A DNA stretch of 64,000 nt. It comes from Polytrichum commune (taxonomy: Eukaryota; Streptophyta; Polytrichopsida; Polytrichales; Polytrichaceae). Within the stretch, counting starts at the first letter, position 1. Every line of letters begins with the position of its first letter. A program made the translations under genes and the position numbers. Under the pieces are notes generated by a model that was not told where the DNA came from, did no database searches, and was given only the letters and a program-made list of their open reading frames with translations. The stretch is from assembly GCA_950295325.1 (NCBI GenBank), contig OX485809.1, positions 30,876,001 to 30,940,000 on the forward strand. The letters are read 5' to 3'. Shown here one piece after another: positions 46,241-57,549 of the stretch.

Positions 46241-48418
46241 AACGAGTGAAATTGTAAGCCTAACCCTAACTCTTTTCCCGACTTCTCTCGCTGGCCTCTC
46301 ATTTCATGTGGCTTCCCAATTTTCGGCGACTTCTCTACTCCAACATCGTCATCTCCAACATGTATGTCCACTTCCACCACCTCTTCTTCATTGCACCTTC
46401 AAAGTTTTGTCGACGTCCATCCACCTTCATAGTTTTTTATGAGATTAAAGTGTATGTTGACTTTAAGATCTAAAACAAGACACAAAGTGGAGTTTTTGAT
46501 GACAAAAATACTTGGAAACGCTAAAATGTTTTTGATTTCAATCAAGTTTTAGTATGATCTCATCACTTCTCGTTACTTAGCTGGATTGTTATCTAGTTGT
46601 AAGGATTCGGGCTATTGGATTTAACTTATTCATATGTTTCTTGGCTAGTGTTATCATTAATGTGACATCCAACTACGCCACCCTGGAGGTAAGGGGATTA
46701 GCTTTGAATTGTATCGGTAGATCATTAGAAAAATGAAGAAAATTGACTTTCTTGTCAACTAGCAAAATATTTGGTGGATTATGGACTGAGACTTATTTTC
46801 AAAAATTTGTATGGACTTTTGAGGTGAAATTCATAGTAGAAAAAGTTGTTGGTGGAGTAATTCAAATTGGACTACTAAAACAATAAGATAACTTTCCATT
46901 ATTGATATTCACCTCTATACTTTTCAAAGATACTAGAAATATCCTTTAACTCAACATGACTTTGGTCAAGAGTTGGTTGTTTTGCATACAAGCCCTCCCA
47001 TGTTCGGTAAGTTTTCAATGCATGCTTAGAGGTTGTGTGGAGGTTTGAATAAAGAAACATTCTATATCAATTCACTAAGGGTCACACATTTTGGCATGCC
47101 AAGAGGTGCTAATATGAGTTTGGCCCTCCATGAACCAAATCAGTTTCATCTTCATTCAAATGCAAGCACTACCTTGAGCACAAACCACAAGTGGAAAAGG
47201 GGCGTTCAACAACTGTTGTTAAAGCTGGAAATGCTACTGTAGAACAGATTTTTGGACTATAGTCTGAGTACAAACTTTTTGAATTAAGTTTTTTGAAGAA
47301 CAGATGAAAATGTTGGACTATAGCCGGATGAAAGAGCTCTTAGAGCAGTTTTAGGAACTGAATGACCTCGGAGAGAAGTTACAACCGCCTGGAAGAGGAA
47401 GGGAGATAAAGGACTATAGTCTGGAGGAGAAAGGAGGCCATAATCAACGAGTGTTTCCAGGCAATAGGCTAGAGTAGTCGCAATCAGCGAAGCATGTAGG
47501 TTCGGCCAAGTGCCGCAGATAGGAGGATATTTCTTCAGCTCTGTGATAGAGTGAAGCAATGTAACCATGCTATAGCCATATTGGAATGAAGTTATTTTGA
47601 TATACCAGATATGTGAGCGTGTGGAAGTAATAATTCGTTTGCACGAAGTGTATGCATTGAACAGATTGAAGTAAGGGGGTGGAGCCACATTGTGAGAAAT
47701 AATACAATAAATTGAGTGTCTGAGAAGAAGCCATACCGTAGAGGAGGTGGAATTGAATATCTTTTGGAAAGGATTAAGATGGATTCGTGAGGGAGGAATC
47801 AGAGAGAGACTATTTGAGAGCCAACGACACTACCGTGTGAGCGGTGGGACGCGAGCGGTGAGCGGTGAGCAGAAAAAAGTCAACGCTTTCCAATTATAGT
47901 AATAAAATTTCCAAATTTAGAATCCATAAATAGAAAAAATCGTGGGACCTCTTTTTTTAGTAAAAATGATGGACCTATTTCCGTGGAAATTTTGAGGGAT
48001 TTAAGGACAGAGACTTGGTTTTAGGGTACCTTTCAGAGAGACTAATTCACATGATTTACTTAAACCAGGGAACTTTTGACTGTCCATATTATGGTGAGAG
48101 CCGCTTAATCATAGGCTATGATCACAACGTAAGAGAAAATTCTAAGTCATAAAATTAAAGCATTCAAGCAAAGTAGCAAAACTCGTACCATTCAATAACA
48201 TCTAAAACTACTGTTGGAAGGAGAGACCCATAAATATTTAGAAACCTTTATAGATATTTAAAAACGATTACAATTCACATCATGTAGATAATGATAGGTC
48301 TGAAATATCAGCGATATTTTCGGAAAACGTGCACTCATACTATAGTATACTCAACGCAATAATACTTAGCGACAAATTATAAATAAGGGGGGCAGCCTAG
48401 CTCCTATAGGTATCCACG
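46241..48418. other. Intergenic, no supportable gene
   Basis: A 134-codon minus-strand frame at 47284-47688 (MAPPPYFNLFNAYTSCKRII at its start) has no recognised family. The phrase GAAAATGTTGGACTATAG and related GGACTATAG words recur near 47250-47420. No RNA gene is recognised. The right end is 3' of the MULE-like transposase. Confidence 0.35.
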
Positions 48419-51400
48419 CTAAGGTCCCACATGCTTCATGATGCCACTTTCGAGGAGGTGCTTCACTTCATTGAAACTAAGACTCGGAGCATGGATGAAA
48501 GTGTCTTCGTATTGATCCAAGTTGCAGGTCACACGGAATATGAAGTACAAGTGCTTGCAGTTCACCCAAGTGCGCCGCTTTCCAAGTGCTCTTGCTGACA
48601 TCTCCACGAAATCCGGGCAGGTGCACGACGGGAAGGTGCTGATAGTGATACGGTACTCTTCAACCTTAGCCTTCTTTCGGGACTGGAAGAGAATGATGCA
48701 GCCGATCCCTGGGTGAGGTATCATTGTGACGGAGGTGATTTGTCCGTCGACGTTGAGGGCTGACTCCCACTTGTTGCGTTGTTGGACGCATGGTCCGTTG
48801 TTACTGCGTCGGATCTTCTTTCCAAACCTCAGCGTAGGGTATTGATCGGCTTGGGCCGGGGTAGGGAGTTCGGCCATGGATGAGGCAACATTGGAGGAGT
48901 CGCCGAAGAGTCTTCTGGGTGACACATCTTGACGCTGCTGAAGTTGGAATCCCCCTTCTTCAAGGGCCAGAACCTCCTGGAGAGTGAGGTTTGTCCCAGT
49001 GAGGACAGGCCAGACGTCCGGGACATCCGGACGGTGCTGCACCCACTTCCTCCTGGTGCCTTTGACACATCTTTCAATGTCGTCGTTGCAGAAGAAGAAT
49101 TGTGTCAAGAATTCCTTGTTCTTCTTGTAGTCGCGCATGTAGCCGGTGTACGTAGGAGCTGGAGTACTTTTACCATGCCGAACGATCTTCTGGGTGCACT
49201 TGGTCTTTGTGCGAGCTTGCATGGCGAAGCAGGCCTTGGCGGAAGTCTTGGGCAGTCTAGAAATGTGCCACTTGGAGACATCGCAGTGGGTCTCTTGAAT
49301 GTTATTGACGTGGGTGACCCGTTGTGGAATCGATTTCTCGGGTGATTGTGCTAGGGGCAGGTCTGATGGTGTGGAGGAATCCGTACGTGCCTTGGTTGAC
49401 CTAGTGCTCACTCGTGGATGAGAGAAGCTAACCTTGTCGGGTCTATGTGAATCATGATCAGAACCAGGGGGCATATCAAGTTTGCGCTTGGTGGTGCCAA
49501 AGACCTCCTCTCCTTCGAGTTGGGGTTTGCGGGTGCACCAATGCTCTGCTCCAGGCATGTGCTCGAGTGCTGCAACAATTCTCTTGGCGTCACCGGATCG
49601 TTGTGCAGCACGAAGGCGGAGTTCTTCCTTTCCTGGGCCAGTACCAGAGCGATCACCCTTCAAGTAGGCGTAGTAGTTCGTACATTGCATGAACGCCCTC
49701 ACAAAATCATCGACGGTCGCAACATACAGATCAAAGCCACGGTTTCCAGACTGCTGAAGCCATTTGTTATGGACTGTCTGGGAGAGGTTGCAAGATGGCA
49801 TCTCTGCCAACTCAGAATCTGTGAAATTCTAAGAGAAATCAAGAAAATGTAGTGAGAACGCTTTGTACAAAAACAGGCTAAAATCCTAAACTGACACCCA
49901 CAAACAAAAAAAACCCACAAAAACAAAACAAAATCCAAAAAAAAATTCGGACCAAAAAGCAAAACACACACTGTGGGTGGGTACTCACTAGTTGCATGAA
50001 ACCACCCCATTGACGGTAACGAAAGTGCCAGAATGCAAGCCATGTATCAAGGTCTTTGATTCCTTCCTCGGATGCAGCTCCAGAGGATAGCCACCAAGCC
50101 CGGATGGCAAGATAACGGGACTCGGACTGCTCGGGAGTCTTGGCATCCTTGTACTGCTTGCATAACAACTTGTGTTGCTGTTGGAGGTCGGGCTTGATAT
50201 GGGTGGCGGTGTGGCGCTCCATAGACACTGTCCAATGCAATAGACATGTCCTCTCGCGAGACTCCATAGGAACCTTGGGATCACCGTTGCCATAGATAAT
50301 CCTAACTGCATTCCAATTGGCTTGTGCACTGTCCGCCATGAACCCTTTGAAGTTAACTTTAGCAATGCCATGTTTGAGCATAACTTCATTGAGCCCATGC
50401 CATAGAAGGCTCTGCGCCGCGACATCCTCAGACTGCATATCACAAATTGCAATAGTCATAACCCGGCAGTAGGCCGAGTCATAGACATGACAAGCCATGG
50501 TCGTCCACCCCTTGACACGCTTGACATGGTCAAACATGACCCAAGCATCCTGCAAATCACCGTGTGGTTGCATTCTCCTGACAAGGTCCACTCCAGACCC
50601 AGGGCCCACCTCGGACATCTTGAAGACGTAGACTTTCTCCAACAGCTTTCCTTGGCCTGGGAATTTATTTTCTTGCACATAGGGCCAACTGCTATGACCT
50701 CTGAGTCCGGTGATGTTGTCAATGATCCCCCCTCGGCCAATGCGCTTGAAGGAAGTGACAGTGTTTCGAATACTCGGGGTGCTGAGGTGTTGGTACCTGT
50801 CCATGACAAACTTCATGGACTCGAGGTCCATAACTTTATTGGGATCAGATCCCGTGCGTAGAAGATACTTGGCCAGGAACTCTTTACTTGCAGCCAATGC
50901 AATGGCAGAGTTGGTGGCGGTGGGAGTCCGCTCAACCTCTCTACCAATGAGATCATGAATTTCGACCTTAGACTCTCTACAAACACCTTGCGAAACGGGG
51001 TGATGGTGATGACCCATATGGATGCATGCACGAGTCATGTCACCTCTGCCAAGAACATAGTACATCTTAGCCTGGCAAGTATCAAGACAATAGGGTGGTG
51101 TCTTACAGACCTTACAAACGAGAGATGACCCAGCTGGGGGATCAGCATCTGCGGTGAAGGGTGAGGGGGTACAGCCTTCCCATTCGGTCTCGTTGACGTC
51201 AGTGGCTCGATTGGGGCGGTTGAGATAATCACATCCCTCGTTATGATAGCAGAGATGGCCAACACAAGATGAAAACCGGAAGGTCAAGCCGAGATCATTA
51301 GTAATGTTAGAGGTCTTTGTCCTACACCAAGCATGACCGTCGAAACGCTTGTCCATACCGAACATGAATCTAGCATGGGAATGGGGAGCATCAGCTCCGA

Positions 51401-52054
51401 GAGGAGGAAACTCAAAGATGACGTCGCCGTCAAAAACAGAGGGGAGGAAGTCAACCTTCTCATGCCTAACGGATTCATAATCAATACTCTTGAGGATGTT
51501 CTTGGACCCTGGTCGGGTTGCAAGCAACTTCAATTGCTGGACAACACTGGGACGATCTATGGAGACACCTGGGTGAACTGGGGGTCTGGAAGTAGGTGGT
51601 TGACTCACAGTAGGCGAGTGTGGAATCCTGAGAGGATTGATGAAGGGCTGATCCTGCGATGGAGGTGGCATGGGGTAATGTCTGAGGCAGGTGGCACATC
51701 ATCATCAGAGTCATCGCTGAGCAAGGTAACCTCTTGGATGCCGGGCTCCTTCTTGACCGTCGCCAGAAGAGGAGCCTGCGTGGTGGAGGTGAGGGACACG
51801 CCTGGTGTTAGCAACACAGTTGTGGTGGCCATCTCCGACTCGGTGACGCCTATGGCCTTGTACTTTGCAGGGAGCAAAAACCAAACCCTACCATCGTCAA
51901 TGCGAAAGGACATCTGAAGGACAGTGTGACTCAAGTCACCGTTGTCATCAAAGACCTCTTCCTCGACATGAATTGAGTCTGGGTGGAATCTAAACCTCAG
52001 ACTAAGGAACGACTCCGCGACTTTGGCTAGACCATCATCTCCAAGAGGGATCAT
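48419..52054 (-). CDS. MULE-like DDE transposase, Zn finger plus SWIM
   Basis: It starts at ATG 52054. The first ~125 codons end in an acidic patch (LLSDDSDDDVPPASD). The frame then shifts by one near a CCCC run at about 51680 and continues to 49989. A 160-bp GT-AG intron (49988-49829) leads to the last exon, ending at 48419. Features in order: a Cys/His module (CKVCKTPPYCLDTC, then ACIHMGHHHHPV) resembling WRKY-GCM1 fingers; an RNase H-like core with D in HVYDSAYCRVMTIAICDMQS and FKGFMADSAQAN; and a C-terminal SWIM finger (CTCPDF then NCKHLYF). That order is typical of Mutator-like transposases. The enzyme would cut and paste DNA in the nucleus. Total is about 1160 residues. The single frameshift is either a real lesion or an assembly error. 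No flanking terminal inverted repeat was found by eye. The gene is divergent from the methyltransferase-like gene. Confidence 0.8.
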
Positions 52055-52079
52055 AAGGGGGATGGAATCTTACAATTAG

Positions 52080-53440
52080 AGGCCTCCTCTCTAGGTTCAA
52101 ATTTTAGGTGATCAATCTATGTTGTCTTAGTTGGCCTCATTTCGGGTTAGAATCTAAGTTTTTGAAAGTGGCATATAGGCTTAGACATCAGGTTATCACT
52201 TTATGTGGAAGTCCAATATATGGGTTTCGGGACCGAAACCTTCCTTTGGAGGTCCCTGGGTGGCCTCATTTCAACTTAGAAACGAACACTTTGAAGCCTC
52301 GGCTCCACTTTGAGATTTCGGGTGCTCACTTTATGTATGTCTTGTTGGCCTCATTTCAGGTTAGAATCTTGAATTTGAAGGTGGGCTATAGGCTAAGATT
52401 TCAGGTTCTCACTCTATGTTGATTTAGTTCGCCTCATTTGAGGTTAGAATCTAACTCTTTGAAAGTGGCCTATAGGCTTAGATCTCTGGTAGTCACTTTA
52501 TGTGGGTGTCTAATATATGGGTTTCGGGACCGAAACCTTCCTTTTGAGGTCCCTAAATGGCCTCATTTCAGGTTAGAATCTAACACTTTGAAGCCTCGGC
52601 TCTACATTGAGAATTCGGGTGCTCACTTTATATATGTCTAGTTGGCCTCATTTCAGGTTAGAATCTCACACCTTGAAGGAGGGCTATAGGCTCAGATTTC
52701 AAGTTCTCACATTATGTGGCTGTCCAATATATGGGGTTCGGGACCGAACCCTTCATTTGGAGGTGCCTAAGTGGCCTCATTTCAGGTTAGAATCTCACGA
52801 ATGAAGCCTCGGTTCTAGGTTCAGATTTCGGGTGCTCACTTTATATAAGTCTACATGGCCTCATTTCAGGTTAGAATCTCACACCTTGAAGGAGGGCTAT
52901 AGGCTCAGATTTCAAGTTCTCATAATTATGTGGCTGTCCAATATATGGGGTTCGGGACCGAACCCTTCATTTGGAGGTGCCTAAGTGGCCTCATTTCAGG
53001 TTAGAAGCTAACGAATGAAGCCTCGGTTCTAGGTTTAGATTTCGGGTGCTCACTTTATATAAGTCTAGATAGCCTCATTTCATGTTAGAATCTCACACTT
53101 TGAAGCCTTGGCTCTACTTTGAGAATTCGGGTGCTCACTTTATATATGTGTAGTTGGCCTCATTTCAAGTTAGAATGTAGTATTTGAAGCTGGGCTCTAG
53201 GCTTAGATTTCACGTTCTCAGATTATGTGGCTGTCCAATCGTAACCTTCCTTGGGAGGTCCCTAGGTGGGCTCATTTCAACTTAGAAACTAACACTTTCA
53301 AGCCTCGGCTATACTTTGAGATTTCAAATGCTCACTTTATATGTGTGTAGTTGGCCTCATTTCATGTTAGAATGTAGTACTTGAAGATGGGCTATAGGCT
53401 AAGATTTCAGGTTCTCACATTATATGGCTCTAATGGTTAG
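52080..53440 (+). repeat. Tandem array 1, alternating 84/130-bp units
   Basis: The phrase GGCCTCATTTCAGGTTAGAA recurs with intervals of about 84 and 130 bp in alternation (for example 52559, 52643, 52773, 52857, 52987, 53071), giving a ~214-bp higher-order unit. The short unit carries AAGCCTCGGCTCTA and GGTGCTCACTTTAT. The long unit adds GTCCAATATATGGG and the palindrome GGTTTCGGGACCGAAACC. The array fills the space between the two divergent genes, or a 5' intron of the right-hand gene. Confidence 0.92.
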
Positions 53441-54489
53441 AAGTTAATTACAAAGAAACATTATCAATTTGGGTCAAATGATACTTACTTTGATCTACAA
53501 TGTGTTGACTCTTTGGTAGGTGCATGCTATATCTTCGCCACCTTCGACACAAGTATCGGAGGGAAAGCTTCCAGATATGGATATACTAGAGGATGAGCAT
53601 GAGGTAGAAGAAGAGTCTCTTGGAGATGATGCTCACTTTCTAGGTAGTGAGGATGAGATTCGGACCAGGCAAAAAGTTAACTCTGTGGCCACGATTACAA
53701 GCTTGAGATTTCAACCAAACAGTTCTTCGCGATTTAATATTCCGTTGTGCAGATTGATGGCAATGCCAATGGTACGGCCAACTCTGGCATCCGATCTTGC
53801 TAAGCTCGAGCAAGAATTTGTGCACGGATACAGGGAAGGCGCTTCGGTCTTTTATGTTACAATCACCAATAAAGACGGAAATACCCATGAAGTGACGGAA
53901 GCTGATAAAGCTTCTTGGGGTCCTATTTGGGACGCCAAAAACGCCATTTTCAACTCAATTCTCCTCTCGGATCCAGCGTTGGCTCCATTCACAAATTTGA
54001 TGTTTTTGTGTGCGACGGCAACCATAGGCGTCAAGCTTGGTTAAATCACATTGACAGACTTCACCGAACTGATGAGGATTGGCATTATTTGGTGGATTCA
54101 ATTCTCCTGGACACAAAGGGGAAAAATGGACTTGTTATGCAAGTCATGTACAACATAAACAAGTATGTTCATTCTCTTTTGATATATAATCTTTCATTGA
54201 AAATTCAATATGATTTCACTTTCTTTCTTACTACGATAATCTAATATCTTCCATTTGATTTTTGTATTTAGACATACAGAGGACTCTCATGTGAAGACCA
54301 ACATTGTCCATACCCTCTTCAGGGTTCAGAAGTATAGTCTTATGTCAATTGAACAATTCAATGACATTTTGAGTCCAACCGACCTCAAAAAGGGCAAGAA
54401 GTCTCAGAAAACTTGATATTCGTTACCATTACATGTATTTATAAATTTCATATTTCAGGTGCATCACGGAATAGTCCTAATGATTTTGT

Positions 54490-55695
54490 AAAATATGTGA
54501 ACTTTGATGGTGGGCTATAGGTTAAGATTTCAGGTTCTCACATTTTGTGGATGTCCAATATATGGGGTTCGGGACCGAACTCCAATTAGAAGGTTCCTAA
54601 GTAGCCTCATTTCAGATTAGAATCTAACACTTTGAAGCCTCGGCTCTAGTTTGATTTTTCACATGCTCACTTTATGTTGGTTTAGTTAGCTTCATTTCAG
54701 GTTAGAATGTAAATCTTTGAAAGTGGCCTATAGGCTTAGATTTCAGGGTCTCATTTTATGTGGGTGTCCAATATATGGGTTTCGGGACCGAAACCTTCCT
54801 TTGGAGGTCTAGAAGGTCACATTTTGAAGCCTCGGCTTCAAGTTTCACATTACAGGTGCTCACTTTATATTTATCTAGTTGGCCTCATTTCAGGTTAGAA
54901 TCTAACAATAAGAGGCCTCGGCTCTAGGTTCAGATTTAAGGTAAACACTTTATGTTGTTTTAGTTGGCCTCATTTCAGGTTAGACTCTAACTCTAAGTGG
55001 CCTCATTTGAACTTAGAAACTAACACTTTGAAGCCTCCGCTCTAGTTTGAGATTTCAGGTGCTCACTTTATATAAGTCTAGTTGCCACATTTCAAGGTAG
55101 AATCTAACATTTTGAAGCCTAGGCTCTAGTATGAGAATTCGGGTGCTCACTTTATTTTGGTTTGGATGGCCTCATTTCAGGTTAGAATCTAACACTTTGA
55201 AGCCTCGGCTCTAGTTTGATTTTTCACATGCTCACTTTATGTTGGTTTAGTTAGCTTCATTTCAGGTTAGAATCTAAGTCTTTGAAAGTGGCCTATAAGC
55301 TTAGATATGAGGTTCTCACATTATGTGGCTGTCCAATATATGGGTTTCGGGACCGAAACCTTCATTTTGAGGTCAAGAGGGTCACATTTTGAAGCCTCGG
55401 CTTCAAGGTTCGAATTATAGGTGCTCACTTTATATATATGTAGTTGGCCTCATTTCAGGTTAGAATCTAACACTTTGAAGCCTCGGCTCTAGTTTGAGAT
55501 TTCGGGTGCTCACTTTATATAAGTCTAGTTGGCCACATTTCAGGTTAAAATCAAAGACATTGAAGCCCTGGATATAGGTTCAGATTTCAGGTCTCACTTA
55601 ATGTTTTGGATTTGATGGCCTCATTTCAGGTTAGATTCTAACAATGTGAAGCCTCGGCTCTAGGTTCAGATTTCGGGTGCTCTCATTTGTCTAGC
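54490..55695 (+). repeat. Tandem array 2, same family and orientation as array 1
   Basis: The same units occur (GGCCTCATTTCAGGTTAGAA, GAAGCCTCGGCTCTAG, GTGCTCACTTTATAT) in the orientation of array 1. The palindrome modules lie near 54565, 54780 and 55345. The array fills the interval between the exon ending at 54416 and the exon starting at 55795. Confidence 0.92.
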
Positions 55696-57549
55696 TCTAG
55701 TTCAGTTCTTTTGTCCAAAACATCTTGTCCAACTTATTAATTTCATTTTCATTTCAAAATTTGGTTTCCTCGTTCTTGTTCTCTCTTTGTGCAGCATGAG
55801 CTGGGTCTCGCTGCCGACGAGGGTGCACGTCAGCTTGTGGAGCAATCAGAAGGAGAAGTCTCCCCTGCTGACAAGGCGGCTGCGATGAAAGCCGCAGTTG
55901 AGAAGAGATCTCTGGCACTTCGCATGAAAATGGGAAAATTGGTTGCTGTGGCGAACCCGGAGCTTACCGACGGTTGGCTACGTGAGGTACGCACCCTGAT
56001 CCTTTGTCCATATCAATCTTTTAAGCTTATCCGCTTGACTGAGGAACTCACAAGAGCTCTGTCTTTCAGATTGAGCGACATTACACGTTAAACTCACTTT
56101 CCCCGGACCTCAACTTAGAGAAGTTGCAGCTCATTGCAACTTCAAGGGCGTCTCCGGCAATGAAAATAAAATGGCTAGAGTACTTTAATTCATCTGCTTC
56201 CACTCGTGAGGCCCGAAAGCTACCTCCCAAGCCTATCAACGAAGATAAATTGGCAAATTTCTTGGCAAAGGCTTGTTTCTGGGCAGGAGTAAGTCCACTG
56301 CTTCTATTCAATTTTCAGTTCATTGAATTCATCTTTGGCATGTAATTTACACAACTATTATTCTTTATTTCATCGACTTGATTTAGAAATTGGTCCAGCT
56401 GATGCTTATTTTCTTGCTTAACAGATCTCAGAACAGGCCAGTCTCATTTTTGACGAGACCATGCGTCAAGACCGAGTTCCTATCAACATGAGTATTGCCA
56501 GTGAGCCCATGTTATTGCCAGCGTATATCGAAGACTGTCGCATGAAGTTATGGGACCATGCCTTCAGCACCTACTTCAGAGGACAAGATTCCTTCAAAAA
56601 AGGTGACGAGTTTGTTGGATTTAACGGAGCTGACCTAGTTGTCCGCCGAGTTCTTTTTCGGTGCGTCTCTAATCTTTAAGGACTTTTCATTAATTTCAGT
56701 AATTGGTTCAGTCCATATTCTTTGTTTTGCTAGTTCGGAAGTTGTTGATGTTAATGTTATGTGCTATTTCGTAACACAGGTACTTTAAGTACGAGCTTTT
56801 GGCGAAAGGAGCTATTTCCAAAGATGACCTTCCTGTATTCTTGAACACATGGCTTGATAGATCAAACTCAGCGTGCATGTTCTCGGCTCTTCAAGAACGT
56901 ACGTGGACAAGTTCTCACCTTACCGGCGGTGCCTGGTATCTTGATTGCACTTTAAGTTTCACTCCTTCTTTTGAGACTGAGCTCAGGAAATCAAGGGAGG
57001 CTGTAGGTAAGTCTGGAATTGAAATAGTTGACTTACAGGCCATAGAAGATGAAAATGAGAGGGCAAAGGCAATGAAACGACGCATTGAAGAGGACCGAAA
57101 GAAAGCGCTGAGGGTCAAGCAAGCTGAGGAGAGAGCTGACCAAAAAGAGCGGGAGAAGGTGCAGAATTCGTTGGATAAGTCCACTAGAAAGGGGAAAAAT
57201 AAGATGAACCCCCCTCCGGAGCCACAAGGTAAGAGTCCGGTTGCTCCAAGTCCCACATATGAATCTGGTTCTCATGCTCCAACATTTTCTAGAGGCACAA
57301 AACGCGACTCGTCCTACGAGCAGTTGAGTCAAATACCTATTATGACATCTGGGGAGGAGCTCGACATCCATATTGAAGAGCTCATTCTCAACTCCTCATT
57401 GGACGACGTTCTTGGCGGTGACACGGATGAATTCACCCCTTCCTACAACGACTTGAAAACATTCATGCTCAAGGTACTGCTCTTCCTTTAAATTTATGCA
57501 TTTCAATCTTGTCAATCCAATGGTGTGACCAGTAGAGTTAGAAAATTTG

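Noticed and set aside
47800..48418. Terminal inverted repeat for the MULE-like element
   Set aside because: No matching inverted sequence was found by eye near 52.1 or 59.6 kb. A computed self-alignment would be needed.
48929..49852. Plus-strand frames of 61-138 codons
   Set aside because: They are antisense to the last transposase exon, which carries the SWIM motif.
51333..51917. 194-codon plus-strand frame
   Set aside because: It lies opposite the MULE-like transposase exons and has no features of its own.
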